This document shows, in pieces, positions 26,081-34,048 of a stretch of 64,000 nucleotides of DNA. The stretch is taken from the NCBI RefSeq assembly GCF_049331405.1, contig NZ_CP186274.1:5518001-5582000 (forward strand), read 5' to 3'. The notes beneath the pieces were generated by a model. The model had not been told where the DNA came from, ran no database searches, and saw only the letters and a program-made list of their open reading frames with translations. Position 1 is the stretch's first letter, and every line of letters starts with the position of its first letter. This DNA is from PoT sp049331405 (GTDB lineage: Bacteria > Planctomycetota > Planctomycetia > Isosphaerales > Isosphaeraceae). The position numbers and the translations under genes are program-made.

Positions 26081-26262
26081 GATGTGGTCATTCGTGGTCA
26101 CGCCCAGGAGATGACCGAAATCGAAGCGTCGTCAAATTGCACTGCACTGAAATAAAAATGTCGTAACCTGTCGAATGAGCCGGAACGAGATTTGCCTTTG
26201 ATCCGTCCGGAGCCCCGGCAATCTCGTCGCGTGCCCCCTCATGAATTAGAAGAGATTGAACC

Positions 26263-26781
26263 ATGGAACTCGAAACTCTCCGCGACCTGCTGGTTGAGCA
26301 GCTCCAGGATCTCTACGATGCCGAGCACCGCATCATCAAGGCCCTGCCCAAGATGTCCAAGGTGGCGACCTCGCCGGAACTCAAGGCTGCCTTCGACAAG
26401 CACTTGAAGGAGACCGAAGGGCAGGTCACTCGCCTGGAGAAGGCCTTCGAACACCTCGGCGAGAAGGCGAAGAAGAAGGCCTGCAAGGCCATGCAGGGGC
26501 TGATCGCCGAGGGCGAGGAGACCATCGAAGAGGACGCCGAGCCCGAGGTCAAGGACGCCGCCCTCATCGCAGCCGCCCAGCGGGTCGAACATTATGAGAT
26601 GGCCGGCTACGGCACTGTCCGTGCCTATGCGAAGCTGCTCAAGGAATCGGCCGTCGTCAAACTGCTCGAGCAGACGCTTGCTGAAGAGAAGGCAACCGAC
26701 GAGTCGCTGAGCGAGCTCGCCGAATCTACGATCAATCTCAAGGCCTCCGGGGCCGACCGACCGCGTCGTCAACATTCGTGA
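26263..26781 (+). CDS. DUF892 ferritin-like protein (YciF type)
   Basis: A 172-residue four-helix bundle. The N-terminus MELETLRDLLVEQLQDLYDAEHRIIKALPKM is the family signature, and the carboxylate/His ligands lie in YDAEHRI, HLKETEGQV, RVEHYEMAGYG and LAEEKATDE, consistent with a di-iron site. YciF-type proteins are stress-induced. In many genomes DUF892 genes sit beside KGG-motif genes; here a KGG protein is found 18 kb away on the prophage. AGAAGAG precedes the ATG. It stands alone between spacers. Confidence 0.85.
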   Translation: MELETLRDLLVEQLQDLYDAEHRIIKALPKMSKVATSPELKAAFDKHLKETEGQVTRLEKAFEHLGEKAKKKACKAMQGLIAEGEETIEEDAEPEVKDAALIAAAQRVEHYEMAGYGTVRAYAKLLKESAVVKLLEQTLAEEKATDESLSELAESTINLKASGADRPRRQHS

Positions 26782-27109
26782 TGCCCGGGCCAGGGAGGTG
26801 GAAACCGCCCTGGCCGTCACGCCTTCGTCGGGCGGGATATACCCGAGTCTTTCAGCTCCGTTCACTGCGAAGCGAGGATACCTCGCAGCAATACCAACAA
26901 ATGCCGACCTACATCTAATGCTATTGAATCATTCACCTCGCTGAAGGCGGACTTTTGGTCCTGCCCGCCTCCATGCTGCCCCATGGCCTGCCCTCGGTCC
27001 TGACCCGGAGGGCGGGTTTGACTTGCTCGTGCCAGCTACGACTTTCGGGATCTCAGTCTCGCCCCACTGCGGCCGCAGGCCGGGCCAATCCACTCGCAAA
27101 GGTTCTCTG

Positions 27110-28390
27110 ATGCCATTCATGCCTTTCAGTATCCTGGGGATCTGGTTCCGCGGGCTGGTCGCCATCGCGATCATCGCCGGAGGGATCACCCTGCTGAAAT
27201 ACTGGTATGACGACTCACACGTGGTCGTGGCCGAGCGGGTTCCGGCGAGGGTCGAAACGCCGCCCTTGGATGCCGGCGCCCCACGTCGCGAGGTGGTCGT
27301 CGCCGTGCCCGCGAGCCGCGTCTTCCGCTTCCGTCCAGGTATAAACCGCGAGACGGGCTACCTCGCGGGGGGCGTGGGATTGCTCTTGTGGGCGAGCCTC
27401 GGGGCGATCATCCGCCGGGCCGTCTCGACGATGCTCGGCGGGAGCAAGCCCGTGCAGCCCGGGGCGGCGGACGAACCGCGAGCCGAGCGCACCGGGGAGG
27501 TGCACTGGATCAACAGGCCGGACGGCAGCCAGTTGCGGGTCGAATGCTACGGCCCCGCCGATGCCCCTCCCGTCGTCATGACACACGGCTGGGGTTGCAA
27601 CAGCACCGAGTGGTTCTACCCCAAGAAAGACCTCGCCGGCCAGTTCAGGCTGATCCTCTGGGATGAACCGGGCCTCGGGCTGTCCAGCAAGCCGGACAAC
27701 AATGACTACCGCCTGGAGAATCTCGCCGAAGACCTCAAGGCGGTCCTGGACTTCGCTGGAGCTCGGCCGGCGGTCCTGGTCGGGCACAGTATCGGCGGCA
27801 TGATCACCCTGACGCTTTGCAAGACCTCCCCCGAATTGCTGCGCAGCCGCATCGCCGGGCTCGTGCTCGCGCACACCACCTACAAGAACCCCGTCCGGAC
27901 CACGAAGATGGCGGGGTTCTACACCGCGATCGAAAAGCCGGTCATCATCCCCATGCTCTACGTGACGATCGCGCTCTGGCCGCTCGTCTGGGCCATGAAC
28001 TGGCTCAACTATCTCAACGGGTCGGCGCACCGATCGACGCACAAGGATTCGTTCGCGGGGACCGAGACGCGGGGGCAGCTCGATTTCTTCGCCCGCTTCG
28101 TGCCGCATGGCCGCCCCGACGTGCTGGCGCGTGGGATGCTGGGGATGATCGGCTATGACGCCACGCAGGCGCTCCCGGGGATCTCGGTCCCGACCCTCGT
28201 CGTCGTCGGCGATAAAGACACGACCACGCTCTCGGAGGCGGGCCATTACATCAGGGACAAGGTCCCCGGTGCCCGTCTGGTGACCCTCTCACCCGGCAAG
28301 CATCTCGGCCTGATCGAGCATCATGGCCGATTCGACGCGGCGGTCGCCGAGTTCGCGGGCTCGTGCCAGGTGTCCGGGGCCACCTTCTGA
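27110..28390 (+). CDS. Membrane-anchored alpha/beta-hydrolase
   Basis: About 426 residues from ATG 27110 (AAAGG upstream). An N-terminal transmembrane helix (IWFRGLVAIAIIAGGITLL) and a second hydrophobic segment near residue 85 (TGYLAGGVGLLLWASLGAII) precede the hydrolase domain. Oxyanion region MTHGWGCNSTEW, nucleophile VGHSIGGM (about Ser227), acid in VVVGDKDTTT and His in GKHLGLIEHH complete a likely triad. The enzyme would act at the membrane, perhaps on lipid esters or polyester. No neighbour gives a pathway. Confidence 0.78.
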   Translation: MPFMPFSILGIWFRGLVAIAIIAGGITLLKYWYDDSHVVVAERVPARVETPPLDAGAPRREVVVAVPASRVFRFRPGINRETGYLAGGVGLLLWASLGAIIRRAVSTMLGGSKPVQPGAADEPRAERTGEVHWINRPDGSQLRVECYGPADAPPVVMTHGWGCNSTEWFYPKKDLAGQFRLILWDEPGLGLSSKPDNNDYRLENLAEDLKAVLDFAGARPAVLVGHSIGGMITLTLCKTSPELLRSRIAGLVLAHTTYKNPVRTTKMAGFYTAIEKPVIIPMLYVTIALWPLVWAMNWLNYLNGSAHRSTHKDSFAGTETRGQLDFFARFVPHGRPDVLARGMLGMIGYDATQALPGISVPTLVVVGDKDTTTLSEAGHYIRDKVPGARLVTLSPGKHLGLIEHHGRFDAAVAEFAGSCQVSGATF

Positions 28391-28535
28391 AGAGTCGAAA
28401 TGGCGTGATCCACGGTGCCGAGGCCGTCATCCATCGCGCCGGTCACAACGCTGGATCAATCTCCGGAGGGATGCTTTCACCGAACCTTCCCAATCCCAGA
28501 CCAAATGGCCTAGTCTGCACCCGCAATAGGAGTTA

Positions 28536-28700
28536 GAGGCTATCCGGTAATTTTCTGAGGCTGGGAAGTAAGTTACGTCACATCAGAATTCGCCGACCTG
28601 ATAGGCAATGGCGTAGTTTCTGCGGAGATTCTCGCAAGGCAATCGCAGGCAGTTGGGCGTAACTCCTTGACAGATAACATATTTATTACCGGATAGCCTC
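28536..28700. mobile_element. 165-bp MITE, probably IS5-family
   Basis: Perfect 16-bp terminal inverted repeats, GAGGCTATCCGGTAAT at 28536-28551 and its reverse complement at 28685-28700, are bounded by TTA on both sides (28533-28535 and 28701-28703), which looks like a 3-bp target duplication. The interior carries no ORF. The TNA target and GAGGCTATC-type ends resemble IS5-family (IS1031/IS427 group) elements, so a nearby full IS elsewhere in the genome should supply transposase. Confidence 0.7.
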
Positions 28701-28703
28701 TTA

Positions 28704-29535
28704 CGCCGTTGAGGGCTTTGGCAATTCATATTTGGGATCTTGCAGGTAACTCTGGACGGAACTGCTCGCCATCGCCAGGCCATCATGGCTCGGCCTCGAG
28801 GAGCCATGGCGGCGATTCGGTCGGGGCAAACTGCCCAATGCACGGCGACCGCTTGCGGTGACTTGACGCGAGGGCGCCGGTCACATTCCCACCAGCCTGC
28901 CGGCCGAGGGTTCGACTCCTTTTCCCGAGAGTGAGAGCGAAGGAGCACCCAGGAACGCTTCAGCGCAGGCGGGGTAATGCTTCGGAGCACTCAGTCCCGC
29001 CGGCGCCGATTTCCGTGGGCTTGAGTAGCAGAGCCGTGATTTCGGCCTGGACTCGGGTTCCTACATGAAAGGGGATTTTCCGACACCTCGAGAACGGCGG
29101 TGCCGACGCTCAAAGCCCCCTCTGCCGCACGCAGGAGTCGCATGGTGGAGGTCCAATCGAAATCGCGCCCGGACGCAAGCCGTCATCGTCTTCCGAATCT
29201 ACCTAAAGTGCAATCTATCCCTGAAATGGCCCCCTAGCTTTCCACCGTAAGCACGTCCTGATTTCTGTAAAAGACCGGTCGTCGCGAAGGACATCCAGCC
29301 TCAATGAAGGCGGTCGCGGAGGATCTCTTTTGGGCGATCAGAATGCCCGGGAGAGGCCCCGTTTCACTCTCTTTTTTCAATTGCTTACATATCTTCACAT
29401 TAACACCGATATAGGCCCGCGAAATCAGCATGGGTCGAGCTAAGGAACACGCGAAAGCGATCAGGCCGAGGGTTCCCTTGATCGTCGGCTCCGTGTTCGA
29501 CCCATTTAGCTCGTGCCACGCTTCCAGCCCGGCGA
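28704..29535. other. Gene-free spacer after the MITE
   Basis: About 830 bases without a convincing gene. Short ORFs here have low-complexity translation and no ribosome-binding site. A T-arm-like GAGGGTTCGACTCC occurs near 28908, but no tRNA folds around it. The right end is the tail of the converging isochorismatase-like gene. Confidence 0.4.
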
Positions 29536-30408
29536 TCATTTCGGGGCTTGAGTGTCGCCGGGGAACTGGAAACTCGCCTTGCCTGTGATGTCCGAGCTGG
29601 TAAATGTCGGGCACCAGAATCTTTCGACATGGCCGACCATCAAAGCCGTGCCGGCGAAATGGCTGACTCCCGGCGGCCGGTCGGGGTTGTACATCGTGTC
29701 GGTCATGTCACGCATGAGCGCGACGCTCTTGCCCAGGGCTGTCATCTGGCGAATGGCAAAGGGACGGCCCAGGACGCACATATTCAGATGAACGCCGCAT
29801 AGTATGACGTTGTCGATCCCGCGGCTTGCGAGGAGGTTCCACACCTCCTGGCCGTCGTCCGTGATCGCGTCAGCCTCGGCGATATCGATCGCCGAGGTCT
29901 GCCTCGTCCATGGGGTGGTGATCTCGCACTTGTCCTTGCAGTCGCACCCCATGTCGGAGTCGTCGATCGGTAAGACTCCCTCGCGCTTAGCGTCCGTCCA
30001 GTACCAGGCCGTACCCCAGCGTGGGGTCGTCACCAGCGGGACGGGGGTCGGTGAGTACGGGGCCTTCTGGGCCCTCAGTCGCTGCGGCGTGCCCTCGTAG
30101 AAGCCTGTCGTGGTGCTCGGCGCGTGGATGATGAACGCACCGCGGGACCTCGCCTCTTTGAGCATCTCGTTCATGGGCCCGGCCATCTCGCCCACGCGCC
30201 TGGCGGCCGACTTGCACCAATGTTTGTCCCACATATCGCAGACGATGATCGCCGTCTTGTTGGGCGACCAGGTGACGCGAGACTCGGAGACCTTGCCGTC
30301 GGCCTGCGATCGGAATGTCAGCTTGAACGGGCTTTCGTCGGCAAGCGTGGGAATGGGCATGATGACGAGTAGGAGGGCCGAGAGGGAGCTTGCGTGTTGA
30401 CGGTTCAT
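29536..30408 (-). CDS. Secreted isochorismatase-family cysteine hydrolase
   Basis: About 290 residues from ATG 30408 (GAGGA 7-8 bases upstream). A signal peptide (ASSLSALLLVIMPIPTLADE) leads to the fold. Catalytic Asp is in AIIVCDMWDKHWC and the nucleophile Cys in LCGVHLNMCVLGRPF. Between them is an insertion with four Cys (SDMGCDCKDKCEI) not typical of the family. Export is common for planctomycete members. Likely chemistry is hydrolysis of an amide or N-carbamoyl compound; the substrate is unknown. Confidence 0.78.
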   Translation of the reverse strand: MNRQHASSLSALLLVIMPIPTLADESPFKLTFRSQADGKVSESRVTWSPNKTAIIVCDMWDKHWCKSAARRVGEMAGPMNEMLKEARSRGAFIIHAPSTTTGFYEGTPQRLRAQKAPYSPTPVPLVTTPRWGTAWYWTDAKREGVLPIDDSDMGCDCKDKCEITTPWTRQTSAIDIAEADAITDDGQEVWNLLASRGIDNVILCGVHLNMCVLGRPFAIRQMTALGKSVALMRDMTDTMYNPDRPPGVSHFAGTALMVGHVERFWCPTFTSSDITGKASFQFPGDTQAPK

Positions 30409-30604
30409 CGAGTGATCCTCGTCTCGGGATGGCCATGGCCGCAGGGGCGTTCGAGCCATGATCGCGGGAAAGTCTCCCGAAAAACAGGGGCGATTCCCGC
30501 GGCCCTGGAAACCAGCGCGAAGGTCGCTACGACCTCAGAAACGTAGCCGCCGATGCGATGGAGACACGGCGAACCATGACGCCGAATTCCAGGCCTTCCA
30601 TGGC

Positions 30605-30907
30605 TCACCTCCCGCTCGCCCACCAGATGACGAGGATCGCGGCGACCGTCAGTGGTGCCATGATGAGGGCGGTATTCCGAGCCCGGCGCGAGCGGAAAAC
30701 GGCATAGGCGGCTTCGTCGAGATAATAACCATCCCCGGCCTCACGGACCGCCCCGGCCTTGATTAAGCGTTGCAAGGCCCTCCTGCCCATCCAGTTCTGA
30801 TCGGGGATGGGGATGGCGGAGGAGGCGTCCAACGCTTCCCGGAGGTGCTCGACCAACCGGCGTTCCGCCCGCCTGGAGGCGGCCCCTGCGATGGCTCCCG
30901 TACTCAT
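30605..30907 (-). CDS. Small tail-anchored membrane protein
   Basis: A 100-residue protein from ATG 30907 (AGGGAG 8 bases upstream). Residues 15-70 look like a small winged-helix-like fold (RRALQRLIKAGAVREAGDGYYLDEAAY), and the last 25 residues are one transmembrane helix (NTALIMAPLTVAAILVIWWASG). The N-terminus would be cytoplasmic. No named family recognised. It is divergent from the YkgJ gene to its right. Confidence 0.6.
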   Translation of the reverse strand: MSTGAIAGAASRRAERRLVEHLREALDASSAIPIPDQNWMGRRALQRLIKAGAVREAGDGYYLDEAAYAVFRSRRARNTALIMAPLTVAAILVIWWASGR

Positions 30908-31168
30908 CAATGGGCTCCCTTGGATGACCTCGATGACACGGAGAGGATTCGTGCGGGGAGGCGAAAGATTGTCGCAGCCCGCGGGTGGATTGTATCGGCT
31001 CACTCGTGGGACGGCACCCACCAAGGCTTGCTCCCTACTCCAAGTTTACCGATGGCGGTCCACTCCAGGACTCGCTGTTGTTCCGGACGTGGATCCCGGA
31101 GTCCACGGATCGGATAAGATGGGGTCATCCGCGACGAGCCATCGAAACCAGCGTGAGAAACCCAGCCA

Positions 31169-32029
31169 ATGCCCCGCAAACCCGGCCGCCCCAGACCTCC
31201 AGGAAGAAAGGCGAAGCGCGTCCGGCCCCGCGCGCGACGGGCGAGGCTCCTCGAGGAGCCGGCGGTCACGCGGGCCAGGCTCGCGGCGGCCGGGGAAGCG
31301 CTGAAGATCCTGTCGGGGCCGCCGACGGCCCCCGGGACCATCGAGCTGGCCCGGGGTATCCACGAGCTGACCGACCGCTCGATCAGGCAGGTCCACTCGG
31401 CCTGCCACGACGGGCATCGGGTCGCGTGCCGGAGAGGCTGTACGTATTGCTGCATGTTCCCGGTCGCGGCCTCGGCACCGGAGGTCCTGGCCGTCGCCGC
31501 CTATGTACGCGAGCGGTTCGACGAGGGAAGGCGCGAGGAGCTCGATCGTCGGATCGAGGCCAACATCGCGGCAACGGAAGGCATGAGCATGAGTCGAAGG
31601 GATCGGGTCAGGATGGATTGCCCCTTCCTCGAAGGGGGCGCATGCTCGGTTTATGAGGTCAGGCCGATCGCTTGCCGGGGATATTCGTCGTACAGCGTCG
31701 ACGACTGCCGGGAGGACTTCGAGCATCCGGGAACCGGCGTCGACGTGCATACCAACGGCCTCCGCGAGCTCGTCTTCGGGGCCATTCGCGAAGGATTGGC
31801 CGTCGCGTGCAAGTCGGCCTCGGCCGAGCATCGGCTCCTCGAACTGGTCCGGGCCTACAGGATCGCCTCGAACGATCCGACGCTGACGGAGGCCTGGCGC
31901 AGCCGTCCCGAGGCCTTCGACGCCGCGACCGGCGCGAGGGTCTTCCCAGGCCCGTGGTCGGACGAGCTCGACCAGGAGTTCGAGGCGGTTTACCGGGAGA
32001 CCGTCGCGGAGTTCGAGGGCAGGGAGTAG
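31169..32029 (+). CDS. YkgJ-family cysteine-cluster (metal-binding) protein
   Basis: A 286-residue protein. The N-terminal 25 residues are Pro/Arg/Lys-rich. The YkgJ / CxxCxxCC domain spans about 85-200: CRRGCTYCCMFPV at the start, then CPFLEGGACSVYEVRPIACRGY with the conserved CPxL...C...YxxRPxxCR pattern. It is thought to bind zinc or an iron-sulfur cluster. The C-terminal part is acidic. Role of the family is poorly known. No operon partner is visible. Confidence 0.8.
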   Translation: MPRKPGRPRPPGRKAKRVRPRARRARLLEEPAVTRARLAAAGEALKILSGPPTAPGTIELARGIHELTDRSIRQVHSACHDGHRVACRRGCTYCCMFPVAASAPEVLAVAAYVRERFDEGRREELDRRIEANIAATEGMSMSRRDRVRMDCPFLEGGACSVYEVRPIACRGYSSYSVDDCREDFEHPGTGVDVHTNGLRELVFGAIREGLAVACKSASAEHRLLELVRAYRIASNDPTLTEAWRSRPEAFDAATGARVFPGPWSDELDQEFEAVYRETVAEFEGRE

Positions 32030-32170
32030 GCTACGCCCCGGGTTCCCGGTCACTCGTGGGCCGGCGTCTCGACGGGGATGAAGGCCCTCGCAGGGGCTGG
32101 AATTCGGGCGAGCCGTTGCCAGGCCGCCCCGCTCCGAGGCGGGTCTCGCGATTTTTGGGGACCGATACCG

Positions 32171-32640
32171 ATGCGGAAATGGATGGCCCTGGGCGTCGTC
32201 GTTTGCCTGGCGGTGGGGATCGGCTTCGCCTCGCTCGCGCCGGGCGGGAAGGAAGCGGAGGTGGCGCGAGGAACAACACTCGTACCTCAGGACCGCCCTC
32301 CCCGAGGATCTGCTGCAATTCGCTCACCTCGACGACTCGTCGCTCGAGGCCCTCGCCATCAAGGGGGCCGGGGAGGGATGAGGGCCGAGGTCAGCGTGGA
32401 CTTCCCTTACGCCAAGGGGGACGCGCTCCGCTACGCCTGAAGCCTCATGATCCCCGAGGCTTCCTGGACGAGGAGCCGACGCCTCGGATCACGGCCAGGG
32501 GGCCGACCATGAACAGCGGCTATCAGCATTACTGGAAGCTCGGGCAGTACCGGCATCCCGACATCGCCACCAACAACTGGATCTACGTCGACGCCCTCTC
32601 GGCCGCCCACATCATTCCGCCGCCGAATCAGGCGGAGTGA
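32171..32640 (+). pseudogene. Frameshifted remnant of a small lipoprotein/DUF gene
   Basis: ATG 32171 begins a signal-like segment (MRKWMALGVVVCLAVGIGF) but the sensible reading then jumps frame twice: EEQHSYLRTALPEDLLQFAH in one frame (about 32270-32380), then AEVSVDFPYAKGDALRYA, then a further ORF with WIYVDALSAAHIIPPPNQAE ending at 32640. Each piece is protein-like. I read this as a broken gene, or two short broken genes, of unknown function. Confidence 0.4.
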
Positions 32641-33093
32641 GGAGGCTAGAGCAATCAACGGCGCATATCAACGTTGCTAACGCAATCGCTCCTCATCATC
32701 ATTTCATTGCAATATATTTTTTCACTTCTGAAAGATCGGACTTCGCAGTGTGGCCAACAGGCAAGAATTCGCGGCCCTTCAGCCCGGACATCGCAAAAAC
32801 AAAATCTGCTTCGCATTCTTTATAGGTCAAAACATATATAACGCGTTATATATAAAATTCAGACTATTCTATAATATCAATAACAAAATTATAGCATTCG
32901 AACAAAAACGTGATTCTTCAGCGAGAGTAATCTCCTTGCCGATTCGGGCTCCCGGATTTTCGGCCGTTTGGCACGAGAATCGTATTACATCGTCCAGCAA
33001 GTGCGAATGCCTGTGAATCTCACGACCTGAGCGGGCAATCGCGGGGGTATGGAATGGACGCTCCGGATTGGACCGGTGACAGGGAGTCTACCG
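32641..33093. other. AT-rich spacer
   Basis: No gene. From about 32660 to 32945 the DNA is far richer in A/T than the rest of the window (for example ACGCGTTATATATAAAATTC). Short ORFs here have no ribosome-binding site. It may contain the promoter of the lipoprotein gene that follows. GGGAG at 33082 or so is its ribosome-binding site. Confidence 0.5.
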
Positions 33094-33858
33094 ATGAGCA
33101 GGAGGCTCGAAGCCGTGGATCGTCGTGTGATGGAACGCTCCAGCCGGGTGCTCGCTTGCGTATTGCTGGGGCTGGGGGCTATGACCCCGGGTTGTGCCGG
33201 GCTCTCACCCAATCGCCCGGTGGAGTGCAGCCGGCTGGTGAACTCCGAGGAACTCACCGAGGCCGAACTCCACATCAACGGCGGGTTAGGTCTCCAGCGC
33301 GATCGAACCCTCGTGGCCGATCGCGATGCCCTCTCGCGAGTCGGTTCCTTCTTCATCGAGCCGCCAGTCTGGGCGGTCGACCAAAGCACGAGGGCCGGGC
33401 GAGACGAAGCCTTTCGCGTGATGCTGAGCGCCGTGATGGAGTCGGCGCTCCGGGAGCGTCTCAGCACCATACTACCCGTGGTCGCGAAGCCCGGGCCCAC
33501 GACGGCGATCGTACGCACCTACATCACGGACGCGCAATTGACCTGGCCTTACATCAGACATATCGGTGTTTCTTACCCTTACATCGCCATGGGAACCGCC
33601 GGGGCTGAAGGGGAACGTGACGGGAAATCCTCGCCTGTTGCCGAGAAGCCGACCCTCCGCGGAGGTGCCTGCGTCGAGGCGGAGGTCGTGACCCCCGAAG
33701 GCCTTCGCGTCGCGGCGATTTCATGCGATTCAACCGCCGGGCCGCTCGATGTCGCCGGCTTCCTCTTCAGCGACGGGCATGCGAAGAAGGCCATGCAGCG
33801 GGCGGCGAAGGAACTCCAGGAAGCACTCCACCCGGCGCCTGGGCGACCCCAGGGATGA
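33094..33858 (+). CDS. DUF3313-like envelope lipoprotein
   Basis: About 254 residues from ATG 33094 (GGGAG 7 bases upstream). A hydrophobic start ends in a Cys (VLACVLLGLGAMTPGCAG) that could be lipidated, though the lipobox is not ideal. The body follows the DUF3313 outline: VGSFFIEPPVWAVD near the start, a helix before 'LSTILPVVAKPGPTTAIVRT', then strand YITDAQLTW, and a C-terminal helix. DUF3313 proteins are outer-membrane-associated and of unknown function. It stands 190 bases before the redoxin-cytochrome gene on the same strand. Confidence 0.6.
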   Translation: MSRRLEAVDRRVMERSSRVLACVLLGLGAMTPGCAGLSPNRPVECSRLVNSEELTEAELHINGGLGLQRDRTLVADRDALSRVGSFFIEPPVWAVDQSTRAGRDEAFRVMLSAVMESALRERLSTILPVVAKPGPTTAIVRTYITDAQLTWPYIRHIGVSYPYIAMGTAGAEGERDGKSSPVAEKPTLRGGACVEAEVVTPEGLRVAAISCDSTAGPLDVAGFLFSDGHAKKAMQRAAKELQEALHPAPGRPQG

Positions 33859-34048
33859 GACGATCACCCGCCGTTCTGCCACTCGAGTGCCCTGCCCGGC
33901 TCGAGTTCGCAACCTCTCGGCATCGGAAAGACGAAAGGACCGCACCGCGAACGGCGTCGGCATAGCCTGATCCGTGGAACCATTCGAACATCTATGGTAT
34001 CGTCGATCCGGGTTCATGGACTGGGCGGGGATGATTGAGGGCCGGACG

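Noticed and set aside
28900..28930. tRNA T-arm-like segment GAGGGTTCGACTCC
   Set aside because: No acceptor, D-arm or anticodon stem could be paired around it, so it is not a tRNA and only weak evidence for an attachment site.
28583..28990. A 135-residue minus-strand ORF across the MITE
   Set aside because: It crosses the transposable element's end, has no ribosome-binding site and has an unlikely composition.
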